A stretch of 52,786 nt of DNA from Saprospiraceae bacterium (GTDB lineage Bacteria > Bacteroidota > Bacteroidia > Chitinophagales > Saprospiraceae): contig JADJVK010000023.1 of assembly GCA_016710625.1 (NCBI GenBank), positions 1 to 52,786 of the forward strand, in the 5' to 3' direction. The notes beneath the pieces are model-generated. The model searched no databases, had not been told where the DNA came from, and worked only from the letters and a program-made list of their open reading frames with translations. A program made the position numbers and the translations under genes. Position 1 is the stretch's first letter. Every line of letters begins with the position of its first letter. Below, one piece after another: positions 1 through 9,273 of the stretch.

Positions 1-2426
1 CCTAAAACATCAAAATCTCAATTTAGTCATAAGACTGATTCCCTTTCACTTCGATTGTATTGGTCGATGGATTAGGAAAACTAAAATTCTATTACTTCAG
101 ATTGTGTAGCTCTAACCCATTAATATTGTTCAGTCTTCATTCAATTGTTCAATTTCTGTGTTTCCTAATTTTGGCTTCGAACACTATTAAAATCGAATCT
201 GATTCAGTAGGAACAGTTGGCGGTAGTAAATAGTCGATTTTAACCAACCAGTTGTCAATCCTTTTGGAAAAGTAACTTGAATACAATTTTGATTATTTTG
301 ATTAATTACTTTGTATTTAAAATTTTGAAGTTGTCCAAGTGTGAACTTTTTATTGGTTGGGATTTATTGATACAATAGTTGTGTGGTTTTTCAAAAACTG
401 TGCTAGGTCCAAAAATATCTATTTTTGGAACTGATTCTTCCACATAAAATGTTTTTTCTATTTTTAAACTTGAACAATTATTACTAATTTGAATAGGTAA
501 TTTAAATATTCCACTATATTTAAAATTCAATAAAAAACTATCTTGATATTGTTTTACCAGTAAAAGTATCGTATTTCAAGTCCAATCCACCTTGCTCGAT
601 GGGTCAAAACTAGATAGTTTTAATTTAATAGGATGATTGTTACAACCTGTATTATATCCTTCTATTGCAGAAGATATGTCAATTGGATATGTCCTTTTAA
701 TATTTTAATGTTTCTATCATAAACACATTCCCCAATATTTCTATTGATTACGGTATCAATTTTGTCAGACAACACAGTCCTAAATGTATCTGAATTGAAA
801 ATATTACCCAATTTATCAATCCATTGATAACTGTAGGTAGCATTTTTATTAGTCAAATAATATACTATTGAATCTCCTACACAACTTCCTTTATATATTG
901 TATTTATACTAGGATAGGATGGGTTTGACTTATCTGAAATATTGATTTCATTACTTAAAAATGTCATTTTACAAAAATCATTTGTAAAAGTATCATTTTG
1001 GAAATTGTTTTTTACATGAGCAATGACTTCTAAACGATACCTTCCAGCATCATTTATTATTAGTGTATTAACTTTTGATAGTGGTAAAATAGGTTCCCAA
1101 ACAAAAAGTATTGAATCAAATTTTTGCCAATTATAAAAAACTTCAACGTTGTTAAAATATGAAGAAACATTACCAATTAATGTTACAGTATCTTTTTTAC
1201 ATTTATTTAGATTTCCATTAACACTGATCGTTGGATCCAAATTTAATATTACCAAATTCCCTGAATAAATGATTGGACAACTTTTGGTTATTGAATCTGG
1301 AAAGGTCATTTGGTTGTTTACATTTGAGAATTTTCCTCCAAAGTTAAAAAATTTATTAAAAATTTGAAAATTTCCACCGCTACAAACATTAATATCTCCG
1401 AGATCTTTTTTGTAATTTAATGTATCACAAGTTTTCCCAACATATAATTTTATTTTTTTGACACAATCAATATTTGAACTTAAAACTATATCATAGGATT
1501 TGAATTTACCACAAGTATCACTTCCTAAAAATGGGCTTCCAGGGAAATTATCATTTTCATAAACTTGTTGGAAAGGACAAACATAAGCATAAGCCGTATC
1601 AATATTTTTTAACTCATTAATTAATATTGTTTTAAATATTTTTTTTGTAAATTGACATCCATTTGTACCTTGAACTGATATATTTACTGATCCGGTTTTT
1701 GGAAATTTTACATTTATACATTGTCTTTTTCCACTTTTTATGAATGTTAGTTATCGATTTGCAGGGTCAAAATTCATAATTCTTCTCCTGTATCTGTGAT
1801 TATTGCATTACCAGATTCTATCTTCCATAAAAATTGTGTAGCACAGTCATTGAATGGGTTTGCACAATATGTATAAACATTCTCTGATGGACAGGATATT
1901 AAACTTGGACCACTTAAAATTGTTAATTCTGGAATTAATGGTCCATTTGGGTTTTGTATTGCATTTGCTGGAAAAGTAGTAATTTGAATAGGGCAAACTG
2001 CACCACTACAACCATCTATTCTTAAGTAATAGGTTTTCCTGGGATAAAGGTTAGACCGCCCCAACACTGAAGGAGAACCACCGCAAGCCACATCACAATC
2101 AATTGGATCTGTAGCACAATTATCATGTATCAATGCTTGAACACCATTGCCAGCAGAACAATTTCCTATAACATCAACTGTGATTTCTAAAGAAGATTGA
2201 GTTGGGACGAATGCAATCCAGCACATTGTGTACTCCCCATTGTTGACCATTAGGGCAAATAATCTGTTCGCTACCAGCTGTGTAACCAGGCATAGTGGTG
2301 ATGAATCCATTCATACATAATTTGGGTGCTATGCCACAAGAATCAGTAGGTAAACAACTTTGTTGAGCGGAATGATTTAAGATAAATAGCGATAAACAGC
2401 GTAACAAACCAAAGTATTTTTTTCAT
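1..2426 (-). pseudogene. Decayed copy A of a T9SS-exported secreted protein (3' end outside the window)
   Basis: This stretch is a degenerate duplicate of the gene at 2564-4921. It starts at an ATG at 2426 in the same context as the right copy (ATGAAAAAAAT after CCTT). It keeps recognisable blocks: PNGQQWGVHN, ALIHDNCATDPIDCDV and YYLRIDGCSGAVCP near the N-terminus, and further left the region leading to the C-terminal sorting domain. The blocks lie in different frames, with open pieces at about 2174-2407, 1774-2310, 662-1309 and 306-530. At least five frame changes or stops separate them. Position 1 corresponds to about 2694 in the right copy, so roughly 130 bp of the tail lies outside the window. 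The number of lesions is too high for sequencing error alone, so I read it as a true pseudogene formed by tandem duplication. Confidence 0.8.
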
Positions 2427-2563
2427 AAGGAATATAGATTTAGTGATAAATGATATTATTTATTTGATAAAATTAAATCTAAAAATCATTCTTTCATAAT
2501 TTTATAATTATTAATTATAGTATATGTCGCCTATTTGTCACTTTATTATACGATTTTTTAATG

Positions 2564-4022
2564 CTAATCAATTTTTATAAAGGTATTTTTAGCTAATACT
2601 TTTTTATTAGAAATTATTTTTAAAATATAAAAGCCAGCATTTAATTCACTGATGTCGAACTTGTTAGAAATATTATCTATTAATTTTGATTTACCTAAAA
2701 CATCCAAAATCTCGATTTGGTCAAATGGCTGATTCCCTTTTACTTCGATTGTGTTGGTCGCTGGATTCGGAAAAACCGAAAATTCTATTTCTTCAGATTG
2801 TGTTGCTCTATTATTAATATTTTTAGAGTCTTCATCCAATTGATCAATTTCTGTATTTCCTAATTTTGGCTTTGAAACTATTAAAATCGAATCTGATTCA
2901 GAGGAACAGTTGTTGTAAATCGTAGATTTTATCCAACCGACATTGATTCCTTTTGGGAAAGTAACATAGATACAGCTTTGTTTATTTGTACTACTTACCT
3001 TGTATTTCAAGTTTTTTGAAGTTGTCCAAGTGATAGCGTTATTATTCGGATTATTGACACAATAGGTTTGAGTTGTTTTTTCAATAGCAGTTTTTGGTCC
3101 TCGAATGCTTATTTTTGGAACAGATTGGTCAATAATAAATTGTTTTGAAATCGTTTTAGCATTACAGGCATTACTTACTTCAAACTGGATTTGATAGGTT
3201 CCAGCATATTTGAATTTCAGGAAAATACTATCTTTTTCAATTCTTGAATTGATTGTATCTTTATAAGAATGCAATACATTGATTAAATAATTGTTATTAT
3301 TGAGCAATTTTAATCCAATTTCTTTCCCACTACATCCCGAATTAAATCCTTGAATACTAATATTTTCGTCAATAGGAAGTTCACTTTTATTAAATATTGT
3401 ATCACACCTAGTTATACTATTTAAACCACATAAACTTTTAGATTGAAGACAAACTATTTGATAAGGATTATTCATATCCAATTTTATTGATGTAGAAATT
3501 ATTGTATCATTTTGAGGGATTTTCACCCAATTATAAATAAGATTTGGGTCAGGATTTATAATGTTTAAGGAATAAGGTTTCCCAATACAAAAAGAGTTAA
3601 CGAGTTCATAATCAGGTGTTTCTAGTGAGTTTGTTCCAAGTGGAGACACAACTATTTGTTTTGATGTTTTACTACAAGTCTTCACTTTAATATTTCCAAA
3701 TCCATCTTTATATTTCACCTCCAATGTTGTAATTAATCGATATCTACCTGGTTTGTCCACCAATAATGTATCTTGTGTAGCATCAGGAATAACTTGCCAT
3801 CCGTTGCCTGGTGCTGGTGTATAATCTTGCCATTTAAATGATATAGATTTTAATAAAGCAGTGTCAATGGGATACCAATTTGAGGATTTTGCATTCAAAG
3901 TAATTTTAGAATCTACACATGGTAAAGTATATTTTTCAGGAAAAATAATCGGGTTGATTTTAATTGCACTTATTATGAATGTTTTAATCGTATCACATTG
4001 AGGAGGATTCAAATTAGCATTC
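2564..4022 (-). CDS. T9SS-exported secreted protein, copy B, C-terminal segment with type A sorting domain
   Basis: C-terminal 480 residues of a protein of about 800 residues, separated from the middle segment by a frameshift near 4022. It holds repeated Ig/PKD-like modules (WQDYTPAPGNGWQVIPDA, then PGRYRLIT) with many Cys, Asn and Thr. The last 75 residues form a T9SS type A sorting domain: FSVFPNPATNTIEVKG, QIEILDVLGK, then a DISELNAGFYILKI strand. The product should therefore be exported and anchored at the cell surface by the Por secretion system. The only in-frame start is a TTG at 4012 inside the joined frame; I do not regard it as a real start. Its ligand or role is unknown; an adhesin-like function is an inference from the architecture. 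Confidence 0.75.
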
Positions 4023-4618
4023 TGAGATGGTCACCAAGTAAAGTATCGTTTTCATAAAAATACTGGTTTGGACAAATATTAATATTTATGGAATCAATTG
4101 TTGTTTGTAAAACCTCTATTGTTTTAGTTACTTTATTTGTAAAATTGATTCCATTGCTTCCAATAACACTTAGTTTTACAGGTCCAGCTCCTTTGAATTT
4201 CAAATTTACACAATTTCTTCCTATTCCAGTTTTAGAAATATTTTTTCCAGGATTAGATGGATCATTGTCTATGATTTGACCTCCAGAATTATCAATTATT
4301 GCATTTCCTGATTCGATTATCCAATTATAATCTTTTGAACAATCGTTGATTGGGATTGTACAATAGGTATATGTTTTATCACCTAAACATGTTATGGTAT
4401 TAAGTCCAGAGATATCAGATAAATTTGAATTAAGTGTGTCTGATTGTGATTCAATTGCTGTACTAGGATTTACACTGATTTGAACAGGACAGACAGCCCC
4501 ACTACAACCATCAATTCTTAAGTAATATGTTTTTCCAGATATAAAAGTTACAGCACCACCAACTGATGCAGAACCACCACAATCCACATCACAATCAATA
4601 GGATCAGGATGCACAATT
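4009..4618 (-). CDS. T9SS-exported secreted protein, copy B, middle segment
   Basis: Middle segment of the same gene, in a different frame from both neighbours. It starts after the LIHDNCA block of the N-terminal segment and continues with DPIDCDVDCGGSASVGGAV, GKTYYLRIDGCSGAVCPVQI and an Ig-like stretch ending with CPNQYFYENDTLLGDHL. The corresponding part of copy A reads straight through the NCATDPIDCD junction. Alignment of the two copies near 4615 shows one extra base here, so the join is a +1 insertion in copy B. The cysteine-rich DVDCGG...RIDGCSGAVC module is one I associate with secreted Chitinophagales-type proteins. No catalytic residues are visible. Confidence 0.65.
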
Positions 4619-4921
4619 ATCATGAATTAAGGCTTGAACGCCATCGCCAGAGCTACAATTTCCAATGATATCAACAAAAATTTCAAGATTAGCCTGCTTA
4701 GGTACAAATGCGATCCATAAATCATTATGTACACCCCATTGTTGACCATTTGGGCAATTTATTGGTTCTGTACCAGGTGAAAAATATAACAAAGAAGTAA
4801 CATAGCCATTCATATTCAATTTTGGAGCATATGCACAGGCATCAGATGGTACACAATTTTGAGAGAATGAATGAAAGCAAAAGGCAAGACAAAGGGTTAA
4901 AATTAGTAGCATTTTTTTCAT
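4604..4921 (-). CDS. T9SS-exported secreted protein, copy B, N-terminal segment
   Basis: N-terminal part of the copy B gene. I place the start at the ATG at 4921 (MKKMLLILTLCLAFCFHSFSQ), which gives a classical signal peptide cleaved after FSQ. A longer reading to 4972 only adds polar residues. The mature part has CVPSDACAYAPKLNMNGY, PNGQQWGVHNDLWIAFVP and IIGNCSSGDGVQALIHDN, matching copy A almost residue by residue. The frame ends at 4604 because of the frameshift near 4615; the protein continues in the middle segment. The conserved ATG context in both copies supports the start. Confidence 0.65.
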   Translation of the reverse strand: MKKMLLILTLCLAFCFHSFSQNCVPSDACAYAPKLNMNGYVTSLLYFSPGTEPINCPNGQQWGVHNDLWIAFVPKQANLEIFVDIIGNCSSGDGVQALIHDNCAS

Positions 4922-5128
4922 AAGGAATTCATTTTTAGTGATATAATTGTGATAATAAATATAATTTTTCAAATAATTGATTTATTTAAAAAATTTGTGT
5001 CTAAATATATAAAGATAAAGATAATAAATAATTCGCTGCTTTCTTAAAATAAAAATTTTAATAAAATATAATTTGAAACCAAATAATCAAAATTTATGTG
5101 TTTCTTTAAAGATTAGCTTCCTATTTTG

Positions 5129-5136
5129 TACTTTTG
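5129..5136 (+). promoter_or_regulatory. Bacteroidota -7 element (TACTTTTG) for ccmB
   Basis: The octamer matches the Bacteroidota sigma-A -7 consensus TAnnTTTG and ends 16 nt before the TTG start of ccmB. This short spacing, together with an in-frame TGA just upstream of the start, rules out a longer N-terminus. Confidence 0.5.
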
Positions 5137-5152
5137 CAAAAACATTTGAATT

Positions 5153-5806
5153 TTGGTTCAACAATTATTTTGGCTCCTAAAAAAGGAGTTTACATTGGAA
5201 TGGAGGCAGAAATATAGCTTGGGAGGCATATTTTTATATGTTGGTTCTACTATTTTTATAATATATACCTCCTTCATTAAAATCCAACCAAATATTTGGA
5301 ATATACTTTTTTGGATTATCGCTTTATTTACTTCTGTCAATGCTGTTGCAAAGAGTTTTGTGCAAGAAAGTGGCTATCGACAATTATATTATTACCAGAC
5401 AGTCAATCCAGTTTTATTACTATTGGCAAAAATGATTTATAACACCATATTGTTGTTGTTAATCAATGTTTTATCATTCAGTTTGTTGAGTATCGTTGCT
5501 GGTAATCCTGTTAAAGATTATGGATTATTTTCAGTTGCAATTTTACTCGGAAGCATAGGTTTCTCATTTGCCTTTACATTTGTGTCTTCTATTGCATCCA
5601 AAGCAAATAATAGTGCTACATTAATGGCTATTTTGAGCTTTCCGATAGTGATTCCAATTATTATGACGTTAGTAAAAATAGCAGCAAGTGCTTTGCGACT
5701 ATTGCAAGACACCTCTGTTTGGAAAGATATTGCCATATTATTTGGTATAAATTTAATCTTAGGAACATTAGCAATTATTTTGTTCCCCTATATTTGGAAA
5801 GAATAA
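5153..5806 (+). CDS. ccmB: Heme exporter protein CcmB
   Basis: Integral membrane permease of about 217 residues, the usual CcmB size, with six hydrophobic segments. It begins MVQQLFWLLKKEFTLEWRQKYSLGGIF, a typical CcmB start in which a cytoplasmic KKE-LEWRQ stretch precedes the first membrane helix. In other bacteria CcmB works with CcmA and CcmC in System I cytochrome c maturation, moving or presenting heme at the periplasmic face. The start is a TTG: an in-frame TGA lies two codons upstream and no ATG is available. ccmC follows after 11 bp, so the two are one operon. No ccmA ATPase gene is in the window. Confidence 0.88.
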   Translation: MVQQLFWLLKKEFTLEWRQKYSLGGIFLYVGSTIFIIYTSFIKIQPNIWNILFWIIALFTSVNAVAKSFVQESGYRQLYYYQTVNPVLLLLAKMIYNTILLLLINVLSFSLLSIVAGNPVKDYGLFSVAILLGSIGFSFAFTFVSSIASKANNSATLMAILSFPIVIPIIMTLVKIAASALRLLQDTSVWKDIAILFGINLILGTLAIILFPYIWKE

Positions 5807-5817
5807 AAAATAACTTT

Positions 5818-6861
5818 ATGAAATTAGCTTGGTGGAAAATCTTATCCGTTTTTATAATTCTATATGTCATAATTGTAGGCTTGTTGGTACCGCTGAAACA
5901 AGGTATTACTGCGGTAACTCCTTCAAGTCTTAATGCTGGAACATCTGTCGATTTGAAAATTATTGGTTATAATACCAAATTTAATTCAGATAGTAAAATA
6001 AGAGTTTGGCTGAAACAAGATGATGAACATGCTTTAGAAAGCAATAAAATTGCTGTTTCCAATGAAACTGAAATTACTGCATCATTTTCAATACCCCATG
6101 ATTTGCCTTTTGATACCAAAGTAAAGGATTTTACTTTAGTGGTGGATAATGCAATTGAAGGGACAACAGTACTGCCCAATGCCATTTATATCACCAAAAA
6201 TGATACAATTAAAGGGGATTTTGTAAATGCTAAGATTGAAAATTTGACAAAGGCAAATGCAATTACTTTTCCTTTTAGAAATATATTGGCAGAGACTATT
6301 AGAAATACTTATTTTCATGTGCCACTTTGGTTTGCGATGTTTGCATTGTTTTTTACTGCTTTGATTAATAGTGTAAAGTTTTTGAGAACCAATGACTTAC
6401 AATATGAATATAAAGCAGCAGGTTATACATATACTGGTTTGATTTTTGGCATTTTAGGGTTAATAACTGGAGCAATTTGGGCAAAACATACTTGGGGAGC
6501 CTATTGGAGTTGGGATGTTAAACAAAATATGGCGGCAATTTCAGTGTTGATTTATTTAGCTTATTTTGTGTTGAAAAACTCATTTGAAGATAGAGAAAAA
6601 GCGGCAAGGCTTTCTGGTGTGTATAATATTTTTGCTTTTATGGCAATGATTCCATTATTGTTTGTAATTCCAAGAATGACGGATAGCTTACATCCAGGTA
6701 ATGGTGGAAATCCAGCATTGGGAAGTCAAGATCTAGACAAAACCATGAGAATGGTGTTTTATCCAGCTGTAATTGGATTTATTTTATTAGGTTTTTGGCT
6801 TTCAGAGATTAAATTTAGGTATGAAATTTTAAAAGCTAAAGTGTTAGAAGATTTAGAGTAA
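5818..6861 (+). CDS. ccmC: Heme-handling cytochrome c assembly protein CcmC/CcsA with an extra extracytoplasmic domain
   Basis: I choose the ATG at 5818 (MKLAWWKILSVF), giving 347 residues; a longer frame upstream would overlap ccmB. After TM1 (about residues 7-24) comes a 110-130 residue hydrophilic insert, starting TAVTPSSLNAGTSVDLKI, which looks like an IPT/TIG beta-sandwich. Then the normal CcmC body resumes at about residue 160 with ETIRNTYFHVPLWFAMF. The tryptophan-rich heme-binding motif is present as WGAYWSWDVKQN, and the flanking histidines seen in the family (YFHVP, KHTWG, DSLHPG) are also there. Ordinary CcmC proteins are about 220-250 residues, so the insert explains the extra length. 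The role is to bind heme and deliver it for attachment to c-type cytochromes. The insert may contact heme, CcmE or CcmD (inference). Confidence 0.85.
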   Translation: MKLAWWKILSVFIILYVIIVGLLVPLKQGITAVTPSSLNAGTSVDLKIIGYNTKFNSDSKIRVWLKQDDEHALESNKIAVSNETEITASFSIPHDLPFDTKVKDFTLVVDNAIEGTTVLPNAIYITKNDTIKGDFVNAKIENLTKANAITFPFRNILAETIRNTYFHVPLWFAMFALFFTALINSVKFLRTNDLQYEYKAAGYTYTGLIFGILGLITGAIWAKHTWGAYWSWDVKQNMAAISVLIYLAYFVLKNSFEDREKAARLSGVYNIFAFMAMIPLLFVIPRMTDSLHPGNGGNPALGSQDLDKTMRMVFYPAVIGFILLGFWLSEIKFRYEILKAKVLEDLE

Positions 6862-7009
6862 TGATAAATTATATTTTAAAAAATTACTTTCTTATAAATT
6901 TTTATTTTAATTTTACCATTATTTTTGGTAGAATACGAATAAAATTTTGTTAGTGATTGTTTTATAATATTTTATAAATAAATTTTAAAAGTATTAAATT
7001 TCAATAATT

Positions 7010-7216
7010 ATGCGAAAACTTATCTTATCAACAATAATTTTAATCTCATGTATCACAAATGTATTTTGTCAGGCTCCAAACGCTGACTTTTTACATTCAA
7101 TTGGCAAAATATATGTGGTGGTTGCCGTAATCGCTGCATCTTTTATAGGAATTATTTTATATTTAGTTAGCTTAGATAAAAAGTTAACCAAATTAGAGAA
7201 CCAAATAAAGAAGTAA
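7010..7216 (+). CDS. CcmD-like small membrane protein
   Basis: A 68-residue protein with a signal-like first segment (MRKLILSTIILISCITNVFCQ) and one membrane helix (YVVVAVIAASFIGIILYLVSL) followed by a basic, helical tail (LDKKLTKLENQIKK). Size, topology and position after ccmB-ccmC fit the CcmD family, which in known systems helps release holo-CcmE from the CcmABC complex. It sits 148 bp after ccmC. Its stop codon is followed directly by the ATG of glutamate dehydrogenase with no gap, so the two are probably translationally coupled. The small size means similarity alone is weak; the call leans on context. Confidence 0.75.
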   Translation: MRKLILSTIILISCITNVFCQAPNADFLHSIGKIYVVVAVIAASFIGIILYLVSLDKKLTKLENQIKK

Positions 7217-8632
7217 ATGAGTGGAAATTTAAGTTTTTTTGAAAGTGTTCAACGCAACTTTGATAAAGCTGCTAAATACACTAATCTTCATAAGGGTTTG
7301 CTAGAGCAAATTAAGGTTTGCAATGCAGTGTATGAAGTGCATTTTCCAGTAAAAATTGGAGAAGAATTTAAGGTGATTGAGGCATATAGAGTGCAACACA
7401 GCCACCACAGAATGCCTACTAAAGGTGGGATTCGTTACAGTTTGAACGTAGATAGAGACGAAGTAATGGCTCTAGCTGCATTGATGACTTACAAATGTGC
7501 ATTGGTAGATGTTCCTTTTGGAGGAGCTAAAGGCGGATTGAAAATCGACCCAAAGTCTTATTCTGAGCACGATTTGCAAAAAATTACAAGAAGATATACC
7601 AAAGAGTTAATCAATAAAGGATTTATAGGTCCAGGAATTGATGTTCCAGCTCCAGATTATGGAACCGGTCCTAGAGAAATGGCTTGGATTTTAGATACTT
7701 ATACGACTTTCAATCATGGCGAAATAGATGCCATGGCTTGTGTGACTGGAAAACCAGTGAGCCAAGGTGGTATTGCAGGTAGAACTGAAGCTACAGGAAG
7801 AGGTGTCTTTTATGCTTTAAAAGAAATTTTCACTTACGAAGATGATATGAAAAAATATGGTTTGACTCCTGGATTAGAGGGTAAAACTATGGTTGTTCAA
7901 GGTCTTGGTAATGTGGGTTATTATGCTTCTTTAATATCTCAAACTGAAGGAAAAGTTAAAATTATTGGAGTTGCTGAATTTGAAGGTTCAATCTATAATC
8001 CAAATGGAATTGATATCGAAAAATTAGTTGCTTTCAGAAAAGAAACTGGCTCTATTCTTAATTTTGATGGTTGTACCAACTTAGAAACTCGTACAGCTGC
8101 TTTAGAGTTAGAATGTGATATTTTAGTTCCAGCTGCATTGGAAAATGTAATTACAAAAGAAAATGCACCGAGAATTAAAGCAAAAGTGATTGCAGAGGCT
8201 GCAAATGGTCCAGTAACTTCAGAAGCTGAAGATATTTTATTAGCTAAGAATATTTTGATAGTTCCTGATATGTATATCAATGCAGGTGGGGTGACGGTTT
8301 CCTATTTCGAATGGTTGAAGAACCTTTCTCATATGAGATTCGGAAGAATGGAAAAAAGATTCAACCACAATACTTATGATAACATTATGAGTACGGTTGA
8401 GCACATGACAGGCAAAAAAATAGATGTCAAAGAACGAAATATAATTACTAGAGGAGCAGATGAAGTAGATTTGGTTCGTTCAGGATTGGAAGAAACAATG
8501 ATAACTGCTTATCAACAGATTAGAAATGTTTGGATGTCCAATCCAGATATCAAAGATATGAGAACAGCAGCATTCGTTTGTGCTTTACAAAAGATTGGAA
8601 GTGATTATGAGAATTTAGGAATTTTCCCATAG
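7217..8632 (+). CDS. gdhA: Glutamate dehydrogenase (Glu/Leu/Phe/Val dehydrogenase family)
   Basis: This 471-residue cytoplasmic enzyme interconverts glutamate and 2-oxoglutarate plus ammonia using NAD(P). The substrate side shows PTKGGIRYS (Lys69), TYKCALVDVPFGGAKGG (Lys93 and Lys105) and GPGIDVPAPDYGTGPREM. The Rossmann domain shows GLGNVGYYAS, and a C-terminal VSYFEWLKN motif is present. The length is 30-50 residues above the common bacterial form, mainly from a C-terminal extension after RMEKRF, a trait I associate with Bacteroidota homologues. Translation starts immediately after the CcmD-like stop codon. A strong hairpin terminator follows. Coenzyme preference cannot be read with certainty from the sequence. 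Confidence 0.93.
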   Translation: MSGNLSFFESVQRNFDKAAKYTNLHKGLLEQIKVCNAVYEVHFPVKIGEEFKVIEAYRVQHSHHRMPTKGGIRYSLNVDRDEVMALAALMTYKCALVDVPFGGAKGGLKIDPKSYSEHDLQKITRRYTKELINKGFIGPGIDVPAPDYGTGPREMAWILDTYTTFNHGEIDAMACVTGKPVSQGGIAGRTEATGRGVFYALKEIFTYEDDMKKYGLTPGLEGKTMVVQGLGNVGYYASLISQTEGKVKIIGVAEFEGSIYNPNGIDIEKLVAFRKETGSILNFDGCTNLETRTAALELECDILVPAALENVITKENAPRIKAKVIAEAANGPVTSEAEDILLAKNILIVPDMYINAGGVTVSYFEWLKNLSHMRFGRMEKRFNHNTYDNIMSTVEHMTGKKIDVKERNIITRGADEVDLVRSGLEETMITAYQQIRNVWMSNPDIKDMRTAAFVCALQKIGSDYENLGIFP

Positions 8633-8651
8633 TCTTTAAAAATAAGCCTAT

Positions 8652-8687
8652 AAAAAAAGCTTGAATTGAAAAATTCAGGCTTTTTTT
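8652..8687 (+). terminator. Rho-independent terminator after glutamate dehydrogenase
   Basis: A stem of about 16 bp with one G-U pair (arms AAGCTTGAATT and AATTCAGGCTT) and a 4-nt loop ends in seven T. The matching A tract on the 5' side lets it act in both directions. Confidence 0.85.
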
Positions 8688-8745
8688 GTTTGATTTTGGT
8701 TAATACAATAAATAAGTTTCTTATTTTCACACAAAATTTAATATA

Positions 8746-9234
8746 ATGGCTTCATTTGATATAGTTTCAAAAGTTGATATTCAACAACTTGATAATGCAA
8801 TAAATACGGTTAAAAAGGAAATTTCTACTCGTTATGATTTTAAAGGATCTCATGTGGAAATCGAATTGAATAAAAAAGACTTGAAATTGGTGATTGAATC
8901 TGAAAATGAGATGAAAATGGGTCAAGTTTTAGATGTATTAATCACCCGATCTATGAGGCAAAATCTCGATCCAAAATGTTTTGATATGGAAAAAGAAGCT
9001 TATGGTTCGGGAAAGATTTTGAAAAAAGATATTGTTATTAGAAATGGAATTCCACAAGATATTATTAAAAAAATCAATAAAGCTATTAAAGATAGTGGCT
9101 TAAAAGTCCAATCCGCAGTGATGGATGATTTGATCAGAGTAACAGCCAAGAAAATAGATGATTTACAAGCTGTGATAAGTCTTTGTAAAACAAATGATTT
9201 TGGAATTCCTTTGCAATATATTAATATGAAATAA
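8746..9234 (+). CDS. yajQ: YajQ family nucleotide-binding protein
   Basis: Full-length at 162 residues, starting MASFDIVSKVDIQQLDNAIN, the typical YajQ opening. The family's ISTRYDFKGSHVEIEL segment is intact, as is the C-terminal QVTAKKIDD-like stretch (here RVTAKKIDDLQAVISL). YajQ proteins fold as two ferredoxin-like domains and have been reported to bind cyclic di-GMP or tRNA/GTP in other species; which applies here cannot be told. It lies between the terminator of the previous gene and the YfhO-like gene, 39 bp before the latter, so these two may be cotranscribed. Confidence 0.92.
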   Translation: MASFDIVSKVDIQQLDNAINTVKKEISTRYDFKGSHVEIELNKKDLKLVIESENEMKMGQVLDVLITRSMRQNLDPKCFDMEKEAYGSGKILKKDIVIRNGIPQDIIKKINKAIKDSGLKVQSAVMDDLIRVTAKKIDDLQAVISLCKTNDFGIPLQYINMK

Positions 9235-9273
9235 CCTTTAAAGCGATTCAATAAAAAAAATAATTAATCAAAT

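Noticed and set aside
5719..5817. N-terminal extension of CcmC starting inside ccmB
   Set aside because: The residues (MERYCHIIWYKF...) are a shifted reading of ccmB; the ATG at 5818 followed by MKLAWWKIL fits the family.
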